Origin: Cliona cf. orientalis
Lineage: Eukaryota > Porifera > Demospongiae > Clionaida > Clionaidae
NCBI GenBank assembly: GCA_963930775.1
Contig: OZ005704.1
Coordinates: 5,146,001 to 5,210,000, forward strand
Direction: 5' to 3'
DNA length: 64,000 nucleotides
In this document: positions 22,891 to 32,087 of the stretch, one piece after another
How the letters are laid out: every line of letters starts with the position of its first letter
Position numbering within the stretch: position 1 is the stretch's first letter
Notes under the pieces: model-generated
The model's input: the letters and a program-made list of their open reading frames with translations, nothing else
What the model was told of the DNA's origin: nothing
Databases searched by the model: none
Made by a program: the position numbers and the translations under genes

Positions 22891-23556
22891 CTCAGTGCAG
22901 TTAAGGCATGTCACCAGTGAATTTTTTTTACTCTTTTTAACCTAGATTGAGAGGTTATTCTAGAAGTATTAGAACATGCAGTGCTGTCTTTATGGTGCTC
23001 ATATGAAAGTTCAATCCTAATACTATCCCCTTAACACTAAAGTAACCGCAAACAACAAACCAATTAAGTAGGAGGAGCTTCTGAAGTCACGCCCTCCAAA
23101 CGTAAAAATCGAGTTTGCCAGAGGGGAAGAACCCCTTGTATCCCGACCTTAACCAGCATGTAGACAATACTAAAGGTGCTCTAAGTTTTTGTCGGAGCGA
23201 TAGTGGATAAGTGCTATAGCTGAAGAGTTAACCGCAGAAATGACAAAAATCGGTGGTTCGGCGACCGACGTTTTCGCATGTAATGGCCGATTGACAAACT
23301 AAGGCAACAATCGCTCTTGTAGAACAGCTTTAAGCTTGGCAAAGAGTCGTTTGATAGTAGAGACGGAAAATTAAACGAACGTTTAGGGGTCTGGCAAGAG
23401 TTCAGCGGCGATTTCGAGGCTAAAACTGCGATCGTGCGGCCTTTCCGCCGTGGCTTGTATGCGGTTGATATGGAATGACGTCACGTTACAAGCCGCTAAT
23501 TGGCTCGTAGTCGGGCGCGCGCGCAACAAACGGTGACTGTCCTTAACTGCACTGAG
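22891..23556. mobile_element. 0.67-kb element with CTCAGTGCAGTTAAGG ends
   Basis: CTCAGTGCAGTTAAGG (22891-22906) is exactly inverted at 23541-23556, with a further GTCACC block matching just inside. The interior is CpG-rich and includes TGACGTCA. No target duplication could be read. Non-coding. Confidence 0.65.
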
Positions 23557-23773
23557 CCAGCAATATACCTACTGGTCTCTAAAATTCACTCCCTATACAG
23601 GCATTATTCATTGCTACTTGGCTTAAAACAACCTTCTTTCAAGTTTGTCAGCCAGCTATCTACAGGAATGAGTTAATGAGGGGCATGGTTATGTTTGCAT
23701 GTCTTCTAGTACAGCACAGCAGATTGGCACTGGTTATTTGCAGCTATGTCTCAATAATCCCAGTGATGCGTGA

Positions 23774-23956
23774 TCAAGCGGAGACATCTTTCTGGACTTG
23801 CAGGATCTAGATCCCACCACTCACTCAGGAAATAGTAGTTTGTGGGATGGTATGGCGAAGTTCAGGGTATCAGGCCTTATGCAGGGCCTCTATGGACCTG
23901 AGCTAACGTTTCAAGGTAGACAAGGCATGCGCTCACTACAATACTACCATCTCTGA
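23774..23956 (+). CDS. Unassigned open segment, 60 codons
   Basis: Bounded by TGA upstream and TGA 23954-23956, it reads SSGDIFLDLQDLDPTTHSGN, SSLWDGMAKFRVSGLMQG and on to RQGMRSLQYYHL. Composition is strongly protein-like compared with flanking sequence. No start or clear acceptor is visible; a donor-like AGGGTATCAGG lies inside. It could be a lost exon or transposon remnant. Not homologous, by eye, to the transposase that begins 1.3 kb downstream. Confidence 0.3.
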   Translation, partial: SSGDIFLDLQDLDPTTHSGNSSLWDGMAKFRVSGLMQGLYGPELTFQGRQGMRSLQYYHL

Positions 23957-24998
23957 CTGTTTTACAAAACACTCATCGACCGTAATTTGGACATTGTTGT
24001 AAGGTGGTGGATAAACAAAGACCTCTATATATCATTTAGCAGAAATATTAAAAGAAGTATAGACTTGAAAGTCCGTGGCGGAAGCCATTACTATGAAATT
24101 CCAATCTAGTATCACTGTTGACCATTTAAAGCCTACCTGGACATTTGGACATGTTCAACAATACCTATGGGTTTATTATGCACACTGCTGACACAGCATA
24201 CACTAACAACTGTATGGCACACATGATACTGTTGTGTATTACGCAATCACATGCAATGTGCGCATGCGTGAATTCTGGTTGCTACTTCTTGCACTATTGA
24301 TGTGGTATGAGAAACTTGCATGCAATCTGCTCAGTGCACTTGCTGCTTCATTTAAATATCTCACAGCTCTGAGGGTTTAGCACCAATGGTATTCATTTTA
24401 TACTTGTGTCTGTACAGATGCATTGAGCTAAGAGATTGGTGGTTGTAGTAGTCAACTTCTGTACAAGTAGTAAAACCACACTTCAGACTAGCAGGTTTTG
24501 CACTTGTTGGAGTGCCTGCTAGGGTTAGGATGCAGTGCTAAAGCTGTGTGCACGGCTTAATTAAAATGGGCGTGACCTAAAAATTTGTGGGTATTAAATA
24601 TTGCGATTTCGACCTAATTTGCAAAAAAATTCATTAATAGCTATCCCTAATGTATAAACATCTAGTGCCGTGAATTTGTATCATTAATTTTGACATAGCT
24701 ACCATAGCCTGCTCACGATCAATGATCACTGTTGATCACAAGGCGAGGTCAGACTCACCCCATATTATGCCCTGGTATCCGTGCATATCTTGAAATTTTA
24801 AAGTGCAGTGTTAGGATCTTTGGTGCTTTCAGCTTTTGGCTAGTGTTCCACATTTGAACTAATGGAAAGCATTAATTTTGTGGGAATGATTATCGAGTAC
24901 AATACAATCCTTACTTCCTCTTGATTCTCCTTGATGACAGTATCCTTTGGTAATAGTACTACTTGTATATACAGTTTCAGGTAGTGTGCTCCATGGCA

Positions 24999-25197
24999 TA
25001 CCGTAAATGCGGGTTTTTAAGTGCACCTAAGAATTAAGCGCATATTTAGAAATAAGCGCATACTTCCTTCCTGATTTAACTACTAGGAAATAGGCGCACT
25101 AGCCATCTAGATAGCCTAGAGCTATATACAATGCAGTAAGCGGCTTATCTGTGATTTTGCAATAGGCGCATGCACTTAAAAACCCACGTTTACGGTA
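24999..25197. mobile_element. TACCGTAAATGCGGG MITE in the transposase 5' intron
   Basis: TACCGTAAATGCGGGTTTTT and the inverse end (TACCGTAAACGTGGGTTTTT on the minus strand) delimit 199 bp flanked by TA. Inside, AAGCGCATA-like words repeat. It ends 43 bp before the transposase exon acceptor. Confidence 0.85.
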
Positions 25198-25240
25198 TTC
25201 TAGTTAGCTTTGCTAGTAATAGTCTTGTTGCATTTTGTAG

Positions 25241-28200
25241 GAGGATAGTCCTTGCTGTGATGAACAATTTTCATCAGAATTGGATGAATCATTTGCTACT
25301 GTGTCTGCGGATGATTCATTGTATATTCCTACTCCGGATCAGGTAGTTAGGAAGAAATTACTGAATAGTACATGTACGGGTATTCCTTTGAAAGTGTGCT
25401 TCATGGACCTATCCCAATTAGACTCATTTGTGAAGCAACTTAATCAGATACGTGCCTGTACCACACCCAGCTGTAAGGGCATCCTTGTTCCAGAACATGT
25501 GAGGAGTGCTGGCCTTGGAGGTGCTATTTCTATAAAATACACATGTAATGGTTGTGTTTGTAAGATAGCCACATTTGAAACATGCACTAAGTTTGAGCTT
25601 GGCAGAAGCTGTGATATTAGCACTGCTGTTCAGGTGGCTTTTATTGTTGCCGGTTGCACCCACATGACCTATTACAAGGTACTGAAACATGTACTTGGAA
25701 TCGATGCTGTTTCATGGCCCACATTTCAATCAACCATAGAGAAAATGTATCCTGTAGTGAAAATGATGGTTGATCGAATGTGTGATGAAGCAAAGCTGGA
25801 AATGAAATCCATGGATCAAAGGGAACTTGGTTCATGGAGTCGTGCTGTAACATCAGCAGATGGCACGTGGATGACTAGAGGTCATCACAGCAAGAATGCT
25901 ACTTTTAGTATTCGCAATTACTACAATGGAGCTCTTCTTTACCGCAAGCATCTTTGCCAGAAAGGCAGGGATAGAGTAATTAAAGAAGAGCTGTACCAAG
26001 GGACCTCTAAAGGTGCAGAAGGGTACGCAGCCCGCCTGACTTTCAAACAAGCCAAAGAGGAGGGCATGAACATAGCTATTCAGTGGCAGGATGCTGATTC
26101 CTCTTCTGCCAATGCAGTGACAGACCACTTCCCCAATGCTGAGGTGATGATATGTGCTGGACACGCTGCACGGGCACACAAAAAGCGTCTTGAAAACTTT
26201 GCAGTAAAGAAAAGTTTTAGTGCCAGATTGAAGCGGGTTTACCGTGAGCGATTTCCTCTTGTGGATGAAGTGGTTTGTCATTGTAAGAGGCACCAAGCTG
26301 GCTGTGGTTGCCTGTCAAAGGGATTTATTGAGAGAGCACGAAATAACTTCTCCTTGATCCTGTCCATGAGTGAGTCAGCTGAGGAGTTTGCTGACAAGGC
26401 TAAGGCATTGCCACGACATGCTCGTGATGAGCACACATGGGATGGAGGAATGTGTGACTTTCATTCATTGCGTGTTTGTAGTTGTGGCAAGTGTGAGGAC
26501 AATGAGTGGCTTCAGTGCCAAGGTAAAGATTATCACACCAGGTGTTCACTTTCTTGTCCTTTCCATGCTCTTGCTTATGAAATAGAGTGCCATGATAGAG
26601 CATCAGTGTCTAAACAGCTTATCCATCCCATTTTTAAAAAGGGTCACTCCAACTGGTTGGAAGCTTCTCATACTGTCTTCATTCGGTTTAGACCAAAGCA
26701 TATCCACTTGGAGAGGCTTCACTATGTAGTATCAACGGAGCTTGCATTGCTTCAGTCAAACATGACCTACATGTACCAGAGGCATGGACCGCAGTATCAC
26801 TGGGTGATTGAGCTGTTTAGGCACATGAAGCTACCTGTCTTTGATGGTGTTCATCAGGCACTGGAAGAATTCAATAAAGCCAGGAAGCAAGTGCTGGAAA
26901 GTCGACAAACTGAGAAGTTTAGGAAAAGAAGAATACAGTTGAAAGTGGAAAGAACCAAGGATGCTCAGCGCCGTAAGGCGTGGTCGTACAAACACGGCCA
27001 TGACACTTATGGTGATCATGATAGTGGTGACGATGAAGATGATCTTGAGCTTAAACCTAAGGTATCAAGGAAAAAAGGTTCAGCTGGTGGGAAGTGCAAA
27101 GCTTGTGGATCTACTACTCACCTGCGCTCTAACCACAACGATTGCCCGTTCAATAAGCAGTTAAAAAATAAGTCGTCCCACCATGAAGATGACACGAAGT
27201 CAGCAAACATTGATACATTATCTGATGAAGAATTCTCCACTGATGACTTCATACCTTCATCTGACAGTGATTGCTGTTTTGAAGATAATATCTTCACTGG
27301 TGACCTGTGTACCTGTGGTGCTGGTGGCAGGGCACACAAGAAAGACTGTCCCATGAGCTCCAGGAATCGCTACCACACTGGTCGTGTCCTCTTCCCTAGT
27401 GGTCCTTCTGCTGATCCTATTCCACCACCTACTGACACTGCTGGTGGATCTGATGTTATTGGCACTAACCCAAGCTCAAATGTGCTTGGTAAGAGAGAAA
27501 ATGTCAGTGGAGACCAACTCCCATCTGCTAAAAAGCAGAGGTCTAGTACTTCCTATAAGGTTGGAGATAAAGTATGTGTTCATACTGACAGGTTGGATAA
27601 GCACCATGTTCCTTGCCGTGTGGTCCTTGTAGTGGGTAAAAAGTACCAGCTTTACTGCCACAAGGGTGTACTCAACCGTAGCTATGTCATGCAGGAATTA
27701 AGCACGTGCAAGAGTGACTGGTCTTTGTCACTGGAAGGTTGGAGAACTGGTGCCAAAGTCTCACTTCAAGACGTTGCCAGTGACCCCAACTGTTTAGAAA
27801 AGTGTGAGTGTGCTGTAGACAAAGTTAATAACACTGTCATAGACCTCACTCAGGATGATGATTCTGATGCAGTAGCTGTAAGTAGTAAGAATTGGCTGTG
27901 CAATCCCCTGTACACTCTGACTTCTACCAACAGAGAGGAAGTACTGTCACCTTCAGGTTGGCTCTCTGACAGAGTTATTGAAGCCGCTCAGCTACTCATT
28001 TTGCAACAATTTCCTCACATATCTGGCCTACAAAATCCTATTCTTCAGCAAACTCTTACCTTTCAAGTTCATAGAGGAGAATTTGTACAGGTAATCAATG
28101 TTCGAAACAGTCACTGGTGTGCTGTTTCTAACATTGGTTGTGGTGAAGGAGAAGCTAAGGTGTATGACAGCATGTACCCTTCTGTTTCCACTGGCACTCT

Positions 28201-28636
28201 ACGTGTGATTGCCAGTCTGATATTTAGCTCTGCCTCACAGTTGGTAGTCAAGATGATGGATGTTGGCAGACAGTCAAATGGCTCCGACTGTGGTGTGCTT
28301 GCTATAGCATTTGCATACGACATCTGCAGTGGGTCAGATCCCTGCAAGGTGAAGTTCAATCATAAAGCCATTAGACAGCACTTAGCCAACTGTCTGGAGA
28401 AGTGTAGCCTCTCACGATTTCCAATAGTTGGTGAGCGGAGGAGTACTGGTGTAAAGTCTACTCAGACAGTTGACCTTCATTGCTCCTGCCGCCTGCCTGA
28501 GGAGAGGGGTGATAAAATGGCTGAGTGTGATGTATGCAAGACATGGTACCACCAACACTGTATGGACATTCCTGATGATGTGTTTGGTGATTCAGAGGTC
28601 CCTTGGAAATGTAAAGCATGTGCAGGCCATGATTAA
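25241..28636 (+). CDS. Mutator-like transposase with Ulp1-type protease and PHD finger
   Basis: The exon opens after the acceptor CATTTTGTAG (25240), with an in-frame TAG just before it, so upstream exon(s) supply the start. It runs 1131 codons to TAA. Numbering from the TTG at 25280: a DDE nuclease domain has DGTW (D194), a QDADSSS block (D271/D273), C292 and H295 in CAGHAARAHKK, and E461 in NWLEASH. This motif set matches the Mutator-like transposase domain family of animals. Within it sits a Cys/His cluster (400-430). Then come a zinc knuckle (C606, C609, H614, C622), a second CxC...H...C motif (677 on), a basic KKQR patch, a chromo/Tudor-like VGDKV segment (about 759-800), a SUMO-interacting motif VIDLT followed by acidic residues (853-857), a C48/Ulp1-like protease with H945, D963, Q998 and C1004, and a PHD finger from C1068. 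All key residues are present and no stop interrupts, so it may be active or recently active. The second copy at 62489-64000 is decayed. Confidence 0.9.
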   Translation, partial: EDSPCCDEQFSSELDESFATVSADDSLYIPTPDQVVRKKLLNSTCTGIPLKVCFMDLSQLDSFVKQLNQIRACTTPSCKGILVPEHVRSAGLGGAISIKYTCNGCVCKIATFETCTKFELGRSCDISTAVQVAFIVAGCTHMTYYKVLKHVLGIDAVSWPTFQSTIEKMYPVVKMMVDRMCDEAKLEMKSMDQRELGSWSRAVTSADGTWMTRGHHSKNATFSIRNYYNGALLYRKHLCQKGRDRVIKEELYQGTSKGAEGYAARLTFKQAKEEGMNIAIQWQDADSSSANAVTDHFPNAEVMICAGHAARAHKKRLENFAVKKSFSARLKRVYRERFPLVDEVVCHCKRHQAGCGCLSKGFIERARNNFSLILSMSESAEEFADKAKALPRHARDEHTWDGGMCDFHSLRVCSCGKCEDNEWLQCQGKDYHTRCSLSCPFHALAYEIECHDRASVSKQLIHPIFKKGHSNWLEASHTVFIRFRPKHIHLERLHYVVSTELALLQSNMTYMYQRHGPQYHWVIELFRHMKLPVFDGVHQALEEFNKARKQVLESRQTEKFRKRRIQLKVERTKDAQRRKAWSYKHGHDTYGDHDSGDDEDDLELKPKVSRKKGSAGGKCKACGSTTHLRSNHNDCPFNKQLKNKSSHHEDDTKSANIDTLSDEEFSTDDFIPSSDSDCCFEDNIFTGDLCTCGAGGRAHKKDCPMSSRNRYHTGRVLFPSGPSADPIPPPTDTAGGSDVIGTNPSSNVLGKRENVSGDQLPSAKKQRSSTSYKVGDKVCVHTDRLDKHHVPCRVVLVVGKKYQLYCHKGVLNRSYVMQELSTCKSDWSLSLEGWRTGAKVSLQDVASDPNCLEKCECAVDKVNNTVIDLTQDDDSDAVAVSSKNWLCNPLYTLTSTNREEVLSPSGWLSDRVIEAAQLLILQQFPHISGLQNPILQQTLTFQVHRGEFVQVINVRNSHWCAVSNIGCGEGEAKVYDSMYPSVSTGTLRVIASLIFSSASQLVVKMMDVGRQSNGSDCGVLAIAFAYDICSGSDPCKVKFNHKAIRQHLANCLEKCSLSRFPIVGERRSTGVKSTQTVDLHCSCRLPEERGDKMAECDVCKTWYHQHCMDIPDDVFGDSEVPWKCKACAGHD

Positions 28637-29044
28637 CCAGTGTCTGTGTAATGTCCAGGTGTGGTCACGTGTTGCTCATGTTCCTTCTTTGTCTGCTTTG
28701 TGTGCTTACTGCATGAGAGCTCCAATGTATTGCGTGTCCTTTTGTTTTGATATATTTTATGGAGCATCTGCAGTTTGGACAAATTGAGAGAGTATGAGAG
28801 GGTGGAAGGGTGGGAGGGCAACGTTGCAGTATCACCTCCTCGATGATGGTGTTGCCTGGGGCTTCAGATATCAATCCATGTATCTGAAGTGCTAAGTGTA
28901 CTGCTGATTGTTCTCGCTCATGCTCCTTCATGTCAAATTGGTTAATCATAGAGATCTACTTCTTATTGCATGAAGTTGACTACATGGAATAAGATGTAGT
29001 TACAGATGTCTATTCGCAATATTTATCATCCCTGCTCAGATTCT
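28637..29044. other. Transposase 3' flank without a gene
   Basis: No similarity by eye to the sequence downstream of the second transposase copy. No inverted repeat pairing with the 5' flank was found, so the element ends are not defined. Confidence 0.4.
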
Positions 29045-29115
29045 TGTATGTGTGCTTTTTGCACCACCATCCCTACTTCACTTTACAATTTTCATTGTTT
29101 TTTACACTTGTAAAT
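29045..29115. mobile_element. Lone end related to the 11505-11890 fold-back element
   Basis: CACCATCCCTACTTCA, then TTTACAATTTTCATTG and ACTTGT match the right end of the 11505-11890 element in order and spacing. No partner end is seen near the transposase start. Confidence 0.45.
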
Positions 29116-29141
29116 TGCTAGTGTTAACTTGGGGAGTTGGT

Positions 29142-29400
29142 TTTTCTCTCTCTCTCTCTCATTTGCATGCATGTCCACTGGCAATCATGGATGTGAGCCT
29201 GTAACTGTGTGCAACATCATTGTCGACTGATCCTTCTGTTCACAATTTGCCTTCTGTGCTCACTGAGTCTTCTGTGTTTGCTTTGCCTTGTGTACGTGTC
29301 CACTTTGCCCTCTGCCCTTGCACAACAGCATTTTATGTTTTTGTGCATTCTTATACATTCCTAGTCAACTGTGCCCTGTGTATCCACTGAGCCTTCCGTG
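29142..29400. repeat. TC microsatellite and degenerate CACTGAGCCTTCTGT repeats
   Basis: A TC tract (29146-29160) is followed by at least six variants of CACTGAG(C/T)CTTC(T/C)GTGT and GCCTTCTGTG words. The words and context (microsatellite, then CATGCATG, then the repeats) match 4317-4820. Confidence 0.5.
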
Positions 29401-29614
29401 TCTATAGTACAGCACATTATATCTGTTTAACTCCGTCATGGCGTCCCTGGATAGCGAGTGCATGCAGTTTCTAGCTGGAGATTGATCATTTATATTTAGC
29501 CATGGGGCTGTCCACATGTTCATCACGCACGTGCATGTGTCCATCATGACGTCACATGAAATGCTCTGATCTGCATGCAATATGCATTGCTAGCTAGCTA
29601 GCTATAATATGTAA

Positions 29615-29714
29615 TAGTTATACCATGCATGCGAGGGCTGTATGGGATCTATTGCCTGAGCCCGAGGGCGAAAGCAATAGATTCCATACGACCTGAGAGG
29701 GCATGGTATAACCA
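29615..29714. repeat. Fold-back palindrome, GAGCCCGAGGGCG centre
   Basis: AGTTATACCATGC and TATGGGATCTATTGC pair with GCAATAGATTCCATA and GCATGGTATAAC around CTGAGCCCGAGGGCGAAA. Same class as 10783-10904 and 57731-57860. Confidence 0.75.
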
Positions 29715-29954
29715 TTTTAAAGCCTACCATAGTACTATAGTGATGCTTGTAATGACGTCAACCACATATCCATGGTGACTGATGATATCACTACAGCTGT
29801 TTATGACTGTATATGGACAGCCACAGAATTGTGCTGCATTTGACCACTGTTCCAGAAAGCTGAATCCAATGGCATCTTCATGGCATTGTATAACCAGTTC
29901 ACTGAGCTATCTAAGCTTAAAATGACTCCTGTAAACCTTTTGTGAGTTTTTTTC

Positions 29955-30042
29955 GTGCCTGCTGGTGAGGCCTGGTATTGGCCGAAACCAGAGGTACATG
30001 TAGTTAAATATAAGTCGATGTGGACTACCTTTGGTCCAGCAC
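29955..30042 (+). ncRNA. Hammerhead ribozyme, outer copy, left arm (mutated core)
   Basis: Layout as in the neighbouring copy: core CTGGTGA (29962-29968) in place of CTGATGA, stem II GGCC/GGCC with loop TGGTATT, GAAA (29984-29987), stem III CCAGAGGTA with TACCTTTGG (30026-30034), then TC and CAGCAC. The A-to-G change in the core and an extra C in stem I (GTGCCTG) predict weak or no cleavage. The predicted cleavage point is after 30036. Confidence 0.75.
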
Positions 30043-30109
30043 ATGCTGTCATTAAAATTTTAGTGTCCACCGACAGTCGAGTTGACAAAACAACACACAC
30101 ACACAGCCA

Positions 30110-30188
30110 GTGCTGCTGATGAGGCCTGGTATTGGCCGAAACCAGAGGTAGTTTATATAGTTGACGTGGACTACCTTTGGTCCAGCAC
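30110..30188 (+). ncRNA. Hammerhead ribozyme (open stem I), left arm, intact
   Basis: Stem I GTGCTG (30110-30115) pairs fully with CAGCAC (30183-30188). The core is CTGATGA (30116-30122). Stem II is GGCC/GGCC around TGGTATT, followed by GAAA (30138-30141). Stem III CCAGAGGTAG (30142-30151) pairs with CTACCTTTGG (30171-30180) over 10 bp with one G-U, and the conserved T-C (30181-30182) precedes the cleavage point. Every invariant hammerhead residue is present. Stems II and III are closed and stem I is open, which defines type I. The cleavage site is exactly 146 nt from that of the outer copy, so a tandem transcript would release a 146-nt monomer (30037-30182), as in retrozymes and hammerhead satellites. 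A third, partial unit without a core continues to about 30250. Confidence 0.93.
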
Positions 30189-30720
30189 ATGCTGTTATTT
30201 TAATAATTTTTCACCAACAGTGGAGTTTAAGATAAGCTGGCTGTGCACTGGTAGGAGTCAGACTGATCTGCATGCATATACTCCCATTACATAATATTAT
30301 ATCTGAGTATTGTTGAATAGGAAGTGCTTTTACCATTATTGGCTGTTTCCAATTCGTTGTTCGGTAATTTGGCCAGTTGCTTAAATAATGGTGAAGATTA
30401 AACGAAAATTCCCCCACGCATTATAAATAAAGCATTTAGGTGAGAAACCCTGGGAGCCGTTGATGAATTATTGACCTCTTTAAATCAATAATAATTTTAT
30501 TGGGAAAACCACGTTATGAAAGTTATTATACCATGTGACTGGAGGCGTGGAGTGTTTTGGTACTGAACCGTGTAAACTTAGACACATAATTGTGGCAAGC
30601 ACTGTATACCGCAGTGCTGGAAATATTATTTGCGTGATACGAATGCTGTGAGTTGCTGTGTAATCGCATAGTTAAATGTCACAATAATTAAATGGTACCT
30701 ATGTACTTTAAAAATCGCAC

Positions 30721-30974
30721 TACAGTAGAACCTCTAATAAACCCTCCGAGGAAGGGACACTCTGTTGGTTGCTCAAAGTCCCCAAACTGCTATTACCTAT
30801 ATAATAATTATATTGTATAGTTTCCATACATCGAAAAACTCTGAGCTCAAGCTCTCTACAAAGGACAAAACAGTTGAATTTTGTCCCCAAAGTGTCCTTT
30901 GTTCGGATATTCCACTGTAAAATGCATTAAAAATAGATATATGCCTCTCTCTCTCTCTCTCTTTCACACACATA

Positions 30975-31013
<39 letters not shown>

Positions 31014-31046
31014 GAAAAGTGTCCTTCATTCGGAGGTTCCACTGTA
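30721..31046. mobile_element. TACAGTRGAACCTC-ended MITE (left arm)
   Basis: TACAGTAGAACCTCTAATAA and the inverse right end (TACAGTGGAACCTCCGAATG on the minus strand) bound the element. Inside, a second TTCCACTGTA end (about 30909-30919) and TC/CA microsatellites (30946-31010) suggest one copy nested in another. The mirror copy is at 49923-50252. Confidence 0.7.
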
Positions 31047-31771
31047 AAATACATCAAAAATGTACCCGCAACAATTTCTAGCACTACGGTAATATGAGAT
31101 TCTAACTTCACCATTATCATTCATCAAGTCAGTGACTAGTAGAAATCATGTGACTCATGTACGTAATGTACATGGAGTGAGGGGAGAAAACCTACTAGTC
31201 TTAAGAGTGCTGCCTGTCGACGAAATCCACCTTGCAAACTATGAGCCCAAAATATGTGCTTACCTAATGAGCTCACAGATGTACAGGGAACAAAAGAAAC
31301 AGTGATGTTAGAGACAGTGAGTGGGAAAATGTATGGTTGTCAGTGGAGGAGGCGGAGCTGAAAATGATGGACCAGGTGCCAGGTTGTGTGCAAGCAGGTT
31401 TTTAACGTGGCTCTAGGTAGACTAAGTCACAGCCTGCAACTGTTTCCTGAATATGCACGATTCAATTCCATTCAAAATTTAAACTGAGCAATTTAGGTGA
31501 GCAATACAATTTGCACCTACATGTACGGTTTACCTCCAAATAAATTGCAAAATAGTATTGGAATTCTGGTTGAGGTGAAATCGGTCATTCATCAACAGTT
31601 TACACACACTACCACCAATTACTACGTACGCTCAGGCTCGCCTCCAAATTATTGTGTACATTATTATTAGCATGCAACTTTGTAGTGTAAACGTCATGTA
31701 AATGTACCAGCTGATCAGAGAGAGGTGCCACAGTGGATCAGGAAAAGGTGCCATAATAAAAAAATTATTAG
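31047..31771. other. Spacer before the proline-rich exon, left arm
   Basis: No exon could be supported. A short frame, MYQLIRERCHSGSGKGAIIK, enters the following exon in the wrong phase. Mirror at 49198-49922. Confidence 0.35.
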
Positions 31772-32087
31772 GGGTCCATCAGTTCCTCCTCCTCCACCAC
31801 CGACAGCACGTCCATCAGCCCCTCCTCCTTCTCCACCAGCACCATGCAGGTCCATCAGCCCTCCTCCTTCTCCACCGGTACCAGGTCCATCAGCCCTCCT
31901 CCTTCTCCAACGGCACCTCCTCCTTCTCCACCGGCACCAGGTCCGTCAGCCCTCCTCCTTCTCCACCGGCACCGGGTCCATCAGCCCTCCTCCTTCTCCA
32001 CCGGCACCAGGTCCATCAGCCCCTCCTTCTCCACTAGCGGATAGCAAGGAGTTTTCGGTTCCCAATGGTGCTTTAGATCTATACTAG
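31772..32087 (+). CDS. Proline-rich terminal exon (left arm)
   Basis: After an acceptor AAAATTATTAG the frame is open to TAG 32085-32087: GPSVPPPPPPTARPSAPPPS and on to SPLADSKEFSVPNGALDLY. The DNA is a minisatellite of 35-36 bp units (GGTCCATCAGCC...CCGGCACCA). 36-bp units keep the 12-residue repeat GPSAPPPSPPAP, and 35-bp units shift the frame, which returns after three shifts, so the middle reads Leu/His/Arg-rich. Upstream exons are not identified. The copy in the right arm (48882-49197, minus) has the same reading frame. Function unknown; proline-rich tails often bind SH3 or WW domains. Confidence 0.45.
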
